Below, in pieces: positions 8,225 through 16,963 of a stretch of 64,000 bases of DNA; the first letter of the stretch is position 1; every line of letters starts with the position of its first letter. The notes beneath the pieces were generated by a model. It worked only from the letters and a program-made list of their open reading frames with translations, had not been told where the DNA came from and did no database searches. The position numbers and the translations under genes were made by a program. Origin of the DNA: JAPYTK01 sp964401935 (lineage in GTDB: Bacteria; Myxococcota_A; Polyangia; Polyangiales; Polyangiaceae); NCBI GenBank assembly GCA_964401935.1, contig CAYOAL010000041.1, forward strand, positions 1 through 64,000, written 5' to 3'.

Positions 8225-8248
8225 GCGGGATGTTTAGGCGGGATGTTT
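8210..8248 (+). repeat. 13-bp tandem repeat, three exact copies
   Basis: AGGCGGGATGTTT occurs three times head to tail. The first copy ends one frame (stop TAG), and the third supplies the ATG and SD-like GGCGGG of the next one. The unit is not a multiple of 3, so gain or loss of a copy shifts the frame of anything reading through. Confidence 0.95.
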
Positions 8249-8479
8249 GGCTGCGGTTGGAGTGGCGGCCGCGGGCGCCGCGTGCGGCGTACCAGCAAGC
8301 GCGGACGGCTCTACGCCGCCGAGCTCGTGCAGCTCGCCGCGTTGGTGGACGCGAGCGACACGGCGACGGTCGCAGCGGCCGCCGGCGTGACCGAAGCCAC
8401 CATCACCACGTTGCTCGGCGGTGGCAGCGTGCTGCTCGGCGACGTCGCGCTGGTGCGCGCCTACCTCGCCGCTCAATAG
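8243..8479 (+). CDS. Small HTH-like protein
   Basis: The product is 78 aa. The ATG lies in the third copy of the 13-bp repeat; a GTG at about 8282 is an alternative start that removes a Gly/Arg-rich N-terminus. The C-terminal half (TVAAAAGVTEATITTLLGG) looks like a helix-turn-helix, and LVRAYLA may complete a Cro-like fold. It sits 9 nt before the spike gene's start. A regulatory or DNA-binding role is inferred only from the helix pattern. Confidence 0.5.
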   Translation: MFGCGWSGGRGRRVRRTSKRGRLYAAELVQLAALVDASDTATVAAAAGVTEATITTLLGGGSVLLGDVALVRAYLAAQ

Positions 8480-8488
8480 GAGACCCGC

Positions 8489-9010
8489 ATGGCGAGCATC
8501 CGATCCTCCATCCTCCGCATGGTCGCCGACGCGTTCCCGTCGCTCGTCTACGGGCACCCGCGGACGTACAAGGTGACGGCGGTTCGAGGCGACAAGCGCC
8601 TCGACTTGTCGCCTCCGGCGGACGCGCCGCACCTTCCCGAGCTCGACGCCGTCGAGCAATGGGGGCTGGGGAAAGTCACGCCCGTGGTCGGGAGCGAGGT
8701 AAGTGTCGTGTTCCGCGACGCCGACCCCACGCGACCGATCGTCGTCAACTGGCAGCACATCAGCGACGATGACGACGACGAGTTGTCGCTCACGCCGGCG
8801 GAGGTAGCCATCGACGCGGACAGCATCGAGTTCGGCGACGGGCCAGCCCGCGGCGCCGCACGGCTCGACGACACCGTCGTCGTTTTGCTGCCCCCTGCGA
8901 TCTTCACCGGGACGATCAACAGCCTGCCAGCGAGCGGCATGATCATGTGGTCGCCGCCGCAGACGATGGGGACGATCACCACCGCGTCGTCAAAGGTCAA
9001 GGTCCAATGA
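8489..9010 (+). CDS. Baseplate assembly/spike-like protein (gpV-type)
   Basis: The product is 173 aa with a good SD (AGGAG) before the ATG. The segment VVGSEVSVVFRDADPTRPIVVN fits the OB-fold region of phage baseplate spike proteins such as P2 gpV and Mu gp45. A poly-Asp stretch and a Thr/Ile beta-rich C-terminus (TGTINSLPASGMIMWSPPQ) follow, consistent with a trimeric spike stem. This supports a contractile, myovirus-like tail. The usual next baseplate gene (gp25/gpW-like) is not seen; the hairpin array starts instead. Confidence 0.65.
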   Translation: MASIRSSILRMVADAFPSLVYGHPRTYKVTAVRGDKRLDLSPPADAPHLPELDAVEQWGLGKVTPVVGSEVSVVFRDADPTRPIVVNWQHISDDDDDELSLTPAEVAIDADSIEFGDGPARGAARLDDTVVVLLPPAIFTGTINSLPASGMIMWSPPQTMGTITTASSKVKVQ

Positions 9011-9303
9011 CGCTGCCTCGTCGCGTGCGTTCAAAGTGGTCCCCGGGCCACTTTGATTCGCCGTCACGCGCCTCCGAAAGTCCGGCGCTAGCGCCGGACT
9101 TTCGGAGAACCATTCGTCGTCTAGCAGACGAATGGTTCGCCCATCCCACCATGTGGACGCCGCCAAAAACAACTCGTCCGCTAGCAGACGAGTTGTTTCT
9201 CCCGCAGACGCAGACGCTGCTGACGTGCTTGGCATTGGCAAAGACGAGGCCCGCGGCTAATTCGCCGCCGCGTCGTCTCGCGTTTTGGAAAAGGTGGTGC
9301 TAG
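9007..9303 (+). other. Open frame running through the hairpin array, doubtful gene
   Basis: An ATG overlaps the spike gene's stop (ATGA), as in real genes of this element. The 98-aa frame runs through hairpins 1-4, reading the loops of hairpins 2-4 as CTA-GCN (Leu-Ala), and stops at the TAG in the loop of hairpin 5. The product contains LADEWF and LADELF from the hairpin arms. It may be a short real protein, a degraded gene invaded by palindromes, or chance. No homologue family recognised. Confidence 0.3.
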
Positions 9304-9474
9304 AACCACCTTTCTCGGGGCGCCCCTGCTTCTTCTTCGTCGTCGTCGTGCGAGAAAGTCGTCCCCTGGGTGACGACTTTCCTCCCTTGGGCCTCGGCGG
9401 TGCCGACGCCGAGAATGGCCGCTGCGCCGTCCCGCGCCTTTGGCGATTCAATTGTGGCGCTGGAGCCACAATTG
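9031..9474. repeat. Array of seven hairpins with 8-nt loops
   Basis: Perfect stems (loop): 9031-9056 (TCCCCGGG), 9072-9107 (CGCTAGCG), 9107-9138 (GTCTAGCA), 9167-9198 (CGCTAGCA), 9290-9313 (TGCTAGAA), 9354-9381 (CCCTGGGT), 9449-9474 (CGCTGGAG). Stems are 8-14 bp and all loops are 8 nt. Four loops have central CTAG, a rare tetranucleotide in many bacteria. Stems differ in sequence, but the loop-proximal four bases fall into three classes: GTGG, CCGG and CGTC. No T-tracts follow, so they are not terminators. The stretch from 9304 to 9659 has no convincing gene on either strand. Confidence 0.85.
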
Positions 9475-9624
9475 TTTTTGGACGCGTTTGCGTTGCCCGG
9501 TGGCGCTCCCCGCTTCTTCTTCGTCCCGCCCTTATCCGCGGGCAACGACCGCAGCCGCTTGAACAGGCAGCGTGGCGATGAACGCCTTCTGAGTGGTTCG
9601 GTTGAGAAATCGACACGCCCCACC

Positions 9625-9652
9625 TTGCGCGCAACGTCTAGCAGACTAATAT
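9625..9652 (+). promoter_or_regulatory. Possible promoter with predicted leaderless transcript
   Basis: A TAATAT -10-like box at 9647-9652 has a weak -35 (TTGCGC, 9625-9630) 16 nt upstream. The expected start site would fall at about 9659, on the ATG at 9660. A copy of GTCTAGCAGAC, the same string as in hairpin 3, lies at 9636-9646 within the spacer and could be an operator. Confidence 0.35.
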
Positions 9653-9659
9653 TGGTCTC

Positions 9660-9815
9660 ATGCGCGCAACGACGCCAGCCACTGTCACCATCCGCTGCCC
9701 CCTTACTGCGGAGACATGGACCTACTCGCAGCCCAGCCGCACCGAGGCACGGCGCCTGGCCGCCCGGATGCGACGAGCGGGCTACCTCGCCACCTTCGGC
9801 GGGGGGCGGCGGTGA
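9660..9815 (+). CDS. Small basic protein upstream of XRE regulator
   Basis: The product is 51 aa, Arg-rich, with the C-terminal segment ARRLAARMRRAGYLATF. Its stop overlaps the GTG of the XRE gene (GTGA), so the two are probably co-translated. It could be a small partner or leader protein; no family recognised. The ATG nearly coincides with the predicted transcription start. Confidence 0.45.
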   Translation: MRATTPATVTIRCPLTAETWTYSQPSRTEARRLAARMRRAGYLATFGGGRR

Positions 9816-10114
9816 GCCGGTTCCCGGCGTTCACGCTCGACGGCCAACGCTACGTGGTGGTGCCAGCCGAGCTCGCCGCCGAGAAGGGGCTCACCCGGGA
9901 GACCGCGGCCCAGCGCCGGCGCCGAGCGCTGGCGACGAGGCTGCGCGCTGCTCGCGACGCGGCGGGCCTCACTCAAGTGGAGCTCGGCGAGCGCCTCGGG
10001 GTGAAGCAGAGCACGATCGCTCGCACCGAGACCGGGCGCGACGCCGTGTCAGCCCAGCGCGCCGCCGCGTGGCTCGAGGCGTGCGGCTTGGCGCCCGACT
10101 GGCGCCCCGAGTAG
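9812..10114 (+). CDS. XRE-family transcriptional regulator
   Basis: The product is 100 aa from a GTG overlapping the previous stop. The N-terminal part (LDGQRYVVVPAELAAEKG) resembles the YVVVPxxxY segment seen in XRE-type antitoxin and regulator proteins. The C-terminal helix-turn-helix (RAARDAAGLTQVELGERLGVKQSTIARTETG) is clear. It is the best candidate for the element's repressor or an orphan antitoxin-like regulator. No toxin-like partner of normal size lies beside it; the 51-aa gene upstream is the only candidate. Confidence 0.75.
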   Translation: MSRFPAFTLDGQRYVVVPAELAAEKGLTRETAAQRRRRALATRLRAARDAAGLTQVELGERLGVKQSTIARTETGRDAVSAQRAAAWLEACGLAPDWRPE

Positions 10115-10121
10115 AATCCCA

Positions 10122-10180
10122 GCAGGGGCGTGGTGCCCCTGCAACGAAAGTGAGCCCGCGCCGTGTCAGCGGCCGGGCTC
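10122..10180 (+). other. Two hairpins after the XRE gene
   Basis: GCAGGGGC (10122-10129) pairs with GCCCCTGC (10135-10142) around a 5-nt loop. GAGCCCG (10152-10158) pairs with CGGGCTC (10174-10180). No T-tract follows either. They lie between the XRE stop and the SD of the next gene and may protect or attenuate the transcript. Confidence 0.5.
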
Positions 10181-10202
10181 GTGACCCACAGGAGATAGCC
10201 CT

Positions 10203-10427
10203 ATGAGCACCCAAGACCTAGCACCCCTCCCCGCCCCCGAGAAGCGAAGCACCTCAACCCCCAACCTCACGAGCCTCCTCGAAGAGAACCCCTACGGCTG
10301 GGGCGCTCGCACGATCGCCTACGGGCAGTTCCTGGCCGAGCGGTGGGCGGCCGACCGACCGGTGGCGGAGTGGGTGCGCGAGCTCGCCGACTTCGAGAAC
10401 GCGGCGGCGGAGGAGCTGAGCCAATGA
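10203..10427 (+). CDS. Small unknown acidic protein
   Basis: The product is 74 aa with a strong SD (AGGAGA) 7 nt before the ATG. The sequence TIAYGQFLAERWAADRPVAEWVRELADFENAAAEEL forms a helical region with Trp and Tyr. Its stop overlaps the next ATG (ATGA). No family recognised; it lies between the regulator and the recombinase, where excisionase or accessory genes often sit, but it has no visible DNA-binding motif. Confidence 0.55.
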   Translation: MSTQDLAPLPAPEKRSTSTPNLTSLLEENPYGWGARTIAYGQFLAERWAADRPVAEWVRELADFENAAAEELSQ

Positions 10428-10708
10428 ATCCCAAGGCAGAAACGAGTAGCCAGTGCGTCCTGCGACAGGCCGCTGAGGTGCGCGACTGCCTGCACGGCGC
10501 ACGCCAGCGGGTGGACGACGTCTGGTGCTTCCTCGAGGACGCGTGCGAGCCTGAGGGGCAGCGCGTGTTCACGCACGAGGGCGCTCGTGATGCGGGGCGC
10601 GATGCGGTCTTCTTCCTCTTGCAGGCGATCCGGGAGGCCGAGCGGGCGATGGACGAGATTGTAGCCGCCGCCGGAACGTTGGACGCGCCCGCCGACGAGG
10701 AGCCATGA
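10424..10708 (+). CDS. Small unknown helical protein upstream of the recombinase
   Basis: The product is 94 aa, coupled by ATGA overlap to the gene before. It is mostly helical with Cys at 11, 23, 35 and 41, which are not spaced like a known finger. Its stop overlaps an in-frame ATG of the recombinase reading frame (10705), discussed under that gene. Function unknown. Confidence 0.55.
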   Translation: MNPKAETSSQCVLRQAAEVRDCLHGARQRVDDVWCFLEDACEPEGQRVFTHEGARDAGRDAVFFLLQAIREAERAMDEIVAAAGTLDAPADEEP

Positions 10709-10801
10709 CGGACCGGCCCGGCGGTTGTTCGGCGCGGCCGGATGATCGCCGGGGCGAACGAGGACGACGAGAAGCGACGCCTCCCCCACCACCACCCCCA
10801 C

Positions 10802-10835
10802 AGCCCGCCCGCCTTCGATGGCCGGCGGGCTTTTT
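10802..10835 (+). terminator. Strong intrinsic terminator directly before the recombinase ATG
   Basis: AGCCCGCC (10802-10809) pairs with GGCGGGCT (10824-10831). Three more inner pairs (GCC/GGC) lie beyond a C-C mismatch, the loop is TTCGAT, and the T-tract is 10831-10835. It ends 4 nt before the likely recombinase ATG at 10840, so it would both stop upstream transcripts and occupy the ribosome-binding region. Confidence 0.75.
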
Positions 10836-10839
10836 GGGC

Positions 10840-12183
10840 ATGGCACGACCACGCAAGGGCACCCTGATCTGGCGCGAGACGAAGGGTTGGTGTGCCCGCG
10901 TGACGATGGAGGTGGAGGGCGAGACGATCCGTCGGATGGTGGAGCTCGGGACGCGCGACAAGGCGGTGGCTCGGCGGAAGCTGGCGCGCCTGTTGGCGGA
11001 GCCATCGGCGCCGCGGACCGGCGAAGAGGTGGCCAGCGTGCGCGCCGAGGAGTCCGTCTCCGACTACGCGGAGGCGTGGCTCGACGGCCGCGAGGGGCGG
11101 ACCGGCTACGGCCGGACGGAGCGGCAGCTCTTCCGCGACTACTGGCAGGCCGAGATCGGCCCGATGGCGCTCGGTGCCGTTCGGCCGGCTGACATCCGCA
11201 ACGTGCTGAAGGACTGCGCCGAGGGGCGCACCCTGAGCCAGCGGGGCGAGCGGCTCACGGCCGAGACGATGAGGCGCATTCGGGGCGTGATCTTCCGGCT
11301 GTTCAAGGCGGCGATGAAGGACGAAATCGTGACGCGCAACCCCGCCGAGGTGGTGAGCGTCTCCGACGTGGCCGGCGAGGACGAGAAGAAGGACCGCGCC
11401 ATCCTCACCGACGACGAGATCCGCCTTTTGCTCGCCTCGCCCGTGGTCGATCTCGAGATGAAGATGCTCGTGCTCCTGAGCCGGAGCATCGGGGGCATGC
11501 GCACCGGCGACTTGAACACGCTCGACTGGTCGGCCTTCGGGCCAGGCTTCGCCACCTGCAAGGTGCCGCGGCGGAAGACCCGCAAGCGGCGCAAGGCGCA
11601 AGAGCTCGACGTCCCCGCCCAGGTTCGCCCCTTCCTCGTCGCCTGGTGGGAGCACCACGGGCGCCCGAGCACCGGCCTGGTGTTCCCGGTCCGGAAGGGC
11701 AAGCGGGCAGGGGAGGCCAAGGTGTACGGCACGAGCTACGCCTTCCGGCTCCGGCGCGATCTCCGCCGCGCGCTGGGCGTCGAGTGGTGGGATGCGGAGG
11801 CCGAGCGGTGGCAGCGGAAGCCCGAAGCGGAGTACTCCGCCCGCGAGCGCGAGCTCTTCGTCGGCACCGACGACACCTTGCCGGTGGACATGCACAGCTG
11901 TCGCCGGGCCTACGCGACCGCCCTGGCGCACGCAGGGGCGCAAGCGCCGCAGCTGCAGGCCCTCGGCGGGTGGAGCGATCCGAAGGTCGCTCAGGGCTAC
12001 GTGCGGGCCGCGACGATCCGGTCCGCCCCGCCGGCCGCGCTTCCGGATGTCGACGCGGGGGTTTTGGCAGGGGCGCTGCCGAAACCTCGAAGGGGCGCCC
12101 GGAAAACCTCAGTGATTTCAGTGCCGAGGGTCAGAATCGAACTGACGACACGCGGATTTTCAGTCCACTGCTCTACCGACTGA
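10840..12183 (+). CDS. Phage-type tyrosine recombinase/integrase
   Basis: The product is 447 aa from the ATG at 10840 (MARPRKGTLIW, a typical integrase opening). The same frame is open from an ATG at 10705 that overlaps the previous stop, adding a Pro-rich 45-residue N-terminus. The catalytic domain shows the box I Arg (GGMRTGDLNTLDW), a basic beta-hairpin (KTRKRRKAQEL), box II HxxR (HSCRRAYATAL), LGGWSDPKVAQGY with the Trp and the nucleophile Tyr. The last about 20 codons are the antisense of the tRNA-Phe gene, so the C-terminus is partly defined by the attachment site. Confidence 0.9.
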   Translation: MARPRKGTLIWRETKGWCARVTMEVEGETIRRMVELGTRDKAVARRKLARLLAEPSAPRTGEEVASVRAEESVSDYAEAWLDGREGRTGYGRTERQLFRDYWQAEIGPMALGAVRPADIRNVLKDCAEGRTLSQRGERLTAETMRRIRGVIFRLFKAAMKDEIVTRNPAEVVSVSDVAGEDEKKDRAILTDDEIRLLLASPVVDLEMKMLVLLSRSIGGMRTGDLNTLDWSAFGPGFATCKVPRRKTRKRRKAQELDVPAQVRPFLVAWWEHHGRPSTGLVFPVRKGKRAGEAKVYGTSYAFRLRRDLRRALGVEWWDAEAERWQRKPEAEYSARERELFVGTDDTLPVDMHSCRRAYATALAHAGAQAPQLQALGGWSDPKVAQGYVRAATIRSAPPAALPDVDAGVLAGALPKPRRGARKTSVISVPRVRIELTTRGFSVHCSTD

Positions 12184-12194
12184 GCTACCTCGGC
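12122..12194 (-). tRNA. tRNA-Phe (GAA), attachment site of the element
   Basis: A full cloverleaf is visible: acceptor GCCGAGG/CCTCGGC, D-stem GCTC/GAGC, anticodon stem GTGGA/TCCGC with loop CTGAAAA (anticodon GAA), T-stem GTCAG/CTGAC with loop TTCGATT, and discriminator A. It is 73 nt with no encoded CCA. The integrase frame overlaps its 3' part. The 3' end faces the element, as expected when integration rebuilds the tRNA 3' end. Confidence 0.95.
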
Positions 12195-12237
12195 GAGGTC
12201 GGCGGACCTTAGTCCAGCACGGGCGCCGCGCGCAAGC

Positions 12238-13053
12238 CTATGACGACCGCGCCTGCGCGGTGGCGGTGCGCAGCCCGGACAGCCACGAGAGCCACGACGC
12301 GCGGAGGCCTACGAAGGCGGCGATGGCCGCGATCTGGCAGGCCAAGGCGCCCACGAGGTGGGCGGTGCCGCCGAGGTAGAGGGGCGACGCGAAGACGATG
12401 CCGCCCCCGAGGACGAGCCACGCCGCCAGTCCGCGCGACGCGGCGACGCCAAGGGTGGAGAGCGGGCGCTCACGCAACAGCTCGAAGCTTCGGTTGATGA
12501 GCTGCCACATGCCGGGACGCTCCTCGACGCACACGACCCGCGCCGCGTCGTGGCCGATGGCGAGGAGCGCGGCGAGCACGAAGGCGGCGGTGAGGCAGGC
12601 GGCCCGCAGCATATCGCCGCTCTCGTCGGGCGTGGCGAGACGCCTGCCGAGCCACGCCGCGCCGCCGAAGAGCACGGCCTGCCCGACGAGGTTCGCGGCG
12701 AACAGCACCGCGAGCGGCGCGAAGCGCCCGAGCGCGACGGAGAGGAGCGCGCCGCCACCGCGCGCGTCATCGCCGAGATGTGCGATGAGCGCCGCGAGCA
12801 GCAGCAACCACCCGAAGGCGAGCGCGAGCCACCCCATCGCCCCCGCCGCGAGGGCCGCCGCGGCGGTATCCGCGACGCGGAGCGCAGCGTCGACCAACGG
12901 GTAGCCACCGGGCTCCCACAACACCGCGTCCGAGCGTGGATGCTCACCGGTGGTCGCCGCCACCGCCACGCTGAGCGGCGCGGCCAGCACGAGGCCCATC
13001 CCGAAGCGATAGGCCACACACAGCCCGAGCACCTTCACGCGCGTCCGGTTCAT
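12238..13053 (-). CDS. Unknown polytopic membrane protein
   Basis: The product is 271 aa with about five to six hydrophobic segments (for example VLAAPLSVAVAA, AMGWLALAFGWLLLLAALIA, LAVLFAANLVGQAVLF, AACLTAAFVLAALLA, LAAWLVLGGGIVFA). The start overlaps the stop of the M1 peptidase gene by 4 nt (ATGA), so the pair is probably co-translated. No enzyme motif is visible. It is the last protein gene before tRNA-Phe on this strand. Confidence 0.7.
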   Translation of the reverse strand: MNRTRVKVLGLCVAYRFGMGLVLAAPLSVAVAATTGEHPRSDAVLWEPGGYPLVDAALRVADTAAAALAAGAMGWLALAFGWLLLLAALIAHLGDDARGGGALLSVALGRFAPLAVLFAANLVGQAVLFGGAAWLGRRLATPDESGDMLRAACLTAAFVLAALLAIGHDAARVVCVEERPGMWQLINRSFELLRERPLSTLGVAASRGLAAWLVLGGGIVFASPLYLGGTAHLVGALACQIAAIAAFVGLRASWLSWLSGLRTATAQARSS

Positions 13054-14999
13054 GGGGCGAGCACCGCCGCGAGCGACTGGGAGAAAAAACCGAGCTGGGC
13101 GAGGACCCGCGGGGCCACCGGGCTCCGACCGAGCCGACGCGCGTTGTTGGAGAGGTCGTGATCGAGGAGCACCGTTCGGTCGGGATCGATCTCGATGGCC
13201 ACCACCCCTTCCCGCGGGGCTCGGAACCAGCGCTCGGTGGCCGGCCAGGCCACGCGTCGCACCGTGCCGTCGGTCGTGTGAAGCGCCACGTCCACGTCGA
13301 ACGCGAGCTTCCCCTGCCGCACCGCGCGCACCTCCGTGGCCTCCGCGTCATCGTCGAGATCGACGGCGCGAAAGTCGACCCACTCCCCCTCGAGCAGCGC
13401 GAGCCGGAAATTGTCCGCCGCCTCTGGCCCCACGTGGGTCTCGATGGCCGTGAGCAGGTCTGCCGGCGTGGGGTGCTTGAACGCGAAGCCACGGGCATAA
13501 GCCCCGAGGGCAGCCTCGAGGCGCGCGTCCCCGTACACACGCCGCAGCGTCTCGAGGAGCACCGCCGTCTTGCCGTACACGAGGGCGCCGTAGCTCCTCC
13601 CGTCGGCGAAGTCGCTCGCGGCCCGCGCGGCCGCCCCGCGGTCCCAAGCCGAGGCGGCCTGTCCGCTCGAGAGCGCCCACAGCGAGAGGTTCCACGAGAG
13701 GCCGGAGAAGGCCGACCCACCGGGGTAGCGGTCTTCGAGCACCTGCGTCGACGCGTAGGTGGTGAGCCCCTCGTCGAGAAAGGGGTAGCGGTGCTCGTTG
13801 GTCGCCACGACTCCGTAAAACCATTGGTGGGCGAGCTCGTGCACGGTCACCGCCTGGAGATTGCCCACCCCGAGCCACGGTCCGAGCCAGTGACCTCCGG
13901 TGGTGATGAGCGTGGGGTACTCCATGCCACCGGCGTCGGTCGCGGCCCGCGGGGGATGCACGACGGTGAGCGTCCGATAGGGATACTCCCCGTAGCGCTT
14001 GCCGAGGAGCGCGAGGCCCGCCTTCACCTCTTCGAGCTCGAGGTCGGCCACGTCGTCGAGCCCGCGCGGGTAGAGGCAACGCAGCGTAACCCCAAAAGGC
14101 CCCTCGGCGACGCGCTCGTCGAAGCCGTCCCAGGCCGTGAAGGCGAAGTCGTGCACTCCGTGCGCCTGGAACCTCACCCGCTTGCGCTCGCCGTCGGAGA
14201 CCTCCTGCACCACGCGTCCAGTGGCCCCCACCCCGAACGTGGCCGGCACGTCGAGCGTCACGTCGTAGTCACCGAAGTCGGCGTAGAACTCGCTCAGTCG
14301 GTGAAATGGGAAGTGGGCCCAGGTGCCGTCCCGCTCGAGGCGGGCGAGCTTCGGGAACCACTGCGCCACCATGTGGAAGCTCCCCGCGAAGCCGGTGCGG
14401 TGGGTGATGCTCGGGAGGCGTGACACCCACGCGAGCTCGAGCTCGAGCATTCCCCCGGGCGCGACCGCCTCGGGCAGCGAGAGCTCGATGTCGGTGGCGT
14501 CATCGGGATCGCCGGGCGTGTGGCGCTCGGAGCGCTCCCAGAGCTCGACGCCGAGGCCGGGCGCGTAGATCCTCTCGACGTCGACGCCTCCCCACGTCGC
14601 CGGCCGATGCCCTCCGCGGAAGCCCGGCATCCGGTGACGCTGAAACACCGTGTCTGCGTGCGCGAAGGCGTTGAGGTAGAGGTGGAGCCAGAGGCGGTCC
14701 TGCGGGATCTCTGAGAGGTTTCGCCAGCGCACGCGGCCGGTGCCGTGAACGTGATGGGTGCGCTCGTCGAGCCGCGCCTCGAGGGTGTAGCGCACCACCG
14801 GCTGGTAGCTCTCGGGCAACGCGAACGACTCGAGCGCCGCCGGCGCGACGGCTGGAGGCGGCGGCGGGGCCGCCCGTTGCGCGTCCCCCTCGAACGCACG
14901 ACGCGCCGCGAGCGCGCCGACCGACAGGCCCACCGCCACCAGCACTTGGACGAGCCAGAGGCCCGTCCGACGCGGCGGCTCTGCGCGGCGTCGTTCCAA
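13050..14999 (-). CDS. M1-family (gluzincin) metallopeptidase, membrane-anchored
   Basis: The product is 649 aa. The zinc site HELAHQW, with the third ligand Glu 18 residues further on (LDEGLTTY), is at about residues 382-407. AGGMEYP matches the substrate-binding GAMEN-type motif. One N-terminal membrane segment (WLVQVLVAVGLSVGALAA) suggests export with an anchor. The start is TTG, 2 nt after the dnaK stop, so expression probably depends on the dnaK transcript. A beta-sandwich N-terminal domain precedes the catalytic one, as in aminopeptidase N relatives. Substrate is unknown. Confidence 0.85.
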   Translation of the reverse strand: MERRRAEPPRRTGLWLVQVLVAVGLSVGALAARRAFEGDAQRAAPPPPPAVAPAALESFALPESYQPVVRYTLEARLDERTHHVHGTGRVRWRNLSEIPQDRLWLHLYLNAFAHADTVFQRHRMPGFRGGHRPATWGGVDVERIYAPGLGVELWERSERHTPGDPDDATDIELSLPEAVAPGGMLELELAWVSRLPSITHRTGFAGSFHMVAQWFPKLARLERDGTWAHFPFHRLSEFYADFGDYDVTLDVPATFGVGATGRVVQEVSDGERKRVRFQAHGVHDFAFTAWDGFDERVAEGPFGVTLRCLYPRGLDDVADLELEEVKAGLALLGKRYGEYPYRTLTVVHPPRAATDAGGMEYPTLITTGGHWLGPWLGVGNLQAVTVHELAHQWFYGVVATNEHRYPFLDEGLTTYASTQVLEDRYPGGSAFSGLSWNLSLWALSSGQAASAWDRGAAARAASDFADGRSYGALVYGKTAVLLETLRRVYGDARLEAALGAYARGFAFKHPTPADLLTAIETHVGPEAADNFRLALLEGEWVDFRAVDLDDDAEATEVRAVRQGKLAFDVDVALHTTDGTVRRVAWPATERWFRAPREGVVAIEIDPDRTVLLDHDLSNNARRLGRSPVAPRVLAQLGFFSQSLAAVLAP

Positions 15000-15001
15000 C
15001 C

Positions 15002-16828
<1,827 letters not shown>

Positions 16829-16963
16829 ATGCGCCCGTCAGTCTAGTCGGCTGCCAGAACCGTGGGCAGCGTTAAGTCCCGTGTGTAGAGGGATTTCGCC
16901 GAAAACTCCAGTGTTTGGCAGGTAGGCGCGCGTACTACTCCGCACGACGTCGGGCGCGGACCC

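Larger units (their letters stand above)
1..12194. mobile_element. Integrated phage-like element (right part only)
   Basis: This is a block of + strand genes with phage features: a DnaB-like ATPase, tape measure protein, baseplate spike-like protein, XRE regulator and tyrosine recombinase. Many consecutive genes overlap by ATGA or GTGA. The recombinase is the last gene and runs into the 3' half of a tRNA-Phe gene on the opposite strand, the usual arrangement for tRNA-targeted integration. Beyond the tRNA the genes are ordinary chromosomal ones on the other strand. The left boundary and the second attachment site are outside the window. No capsid, portal, large terminase or lysis gene was recognised here, so it may be a full prophage, a remnant or a tail-type particle locus. 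Confidence 0.8.

Noticed and set aside
9300..9623. - strand frame containing KKKRGAPPGNANASKN, a motif seen in some phage proteins
   Set aside because: Surrounded by hairpin arms and low-complexity sequence, no clear start, opposite to all neighbours; at most a decayed fragment.
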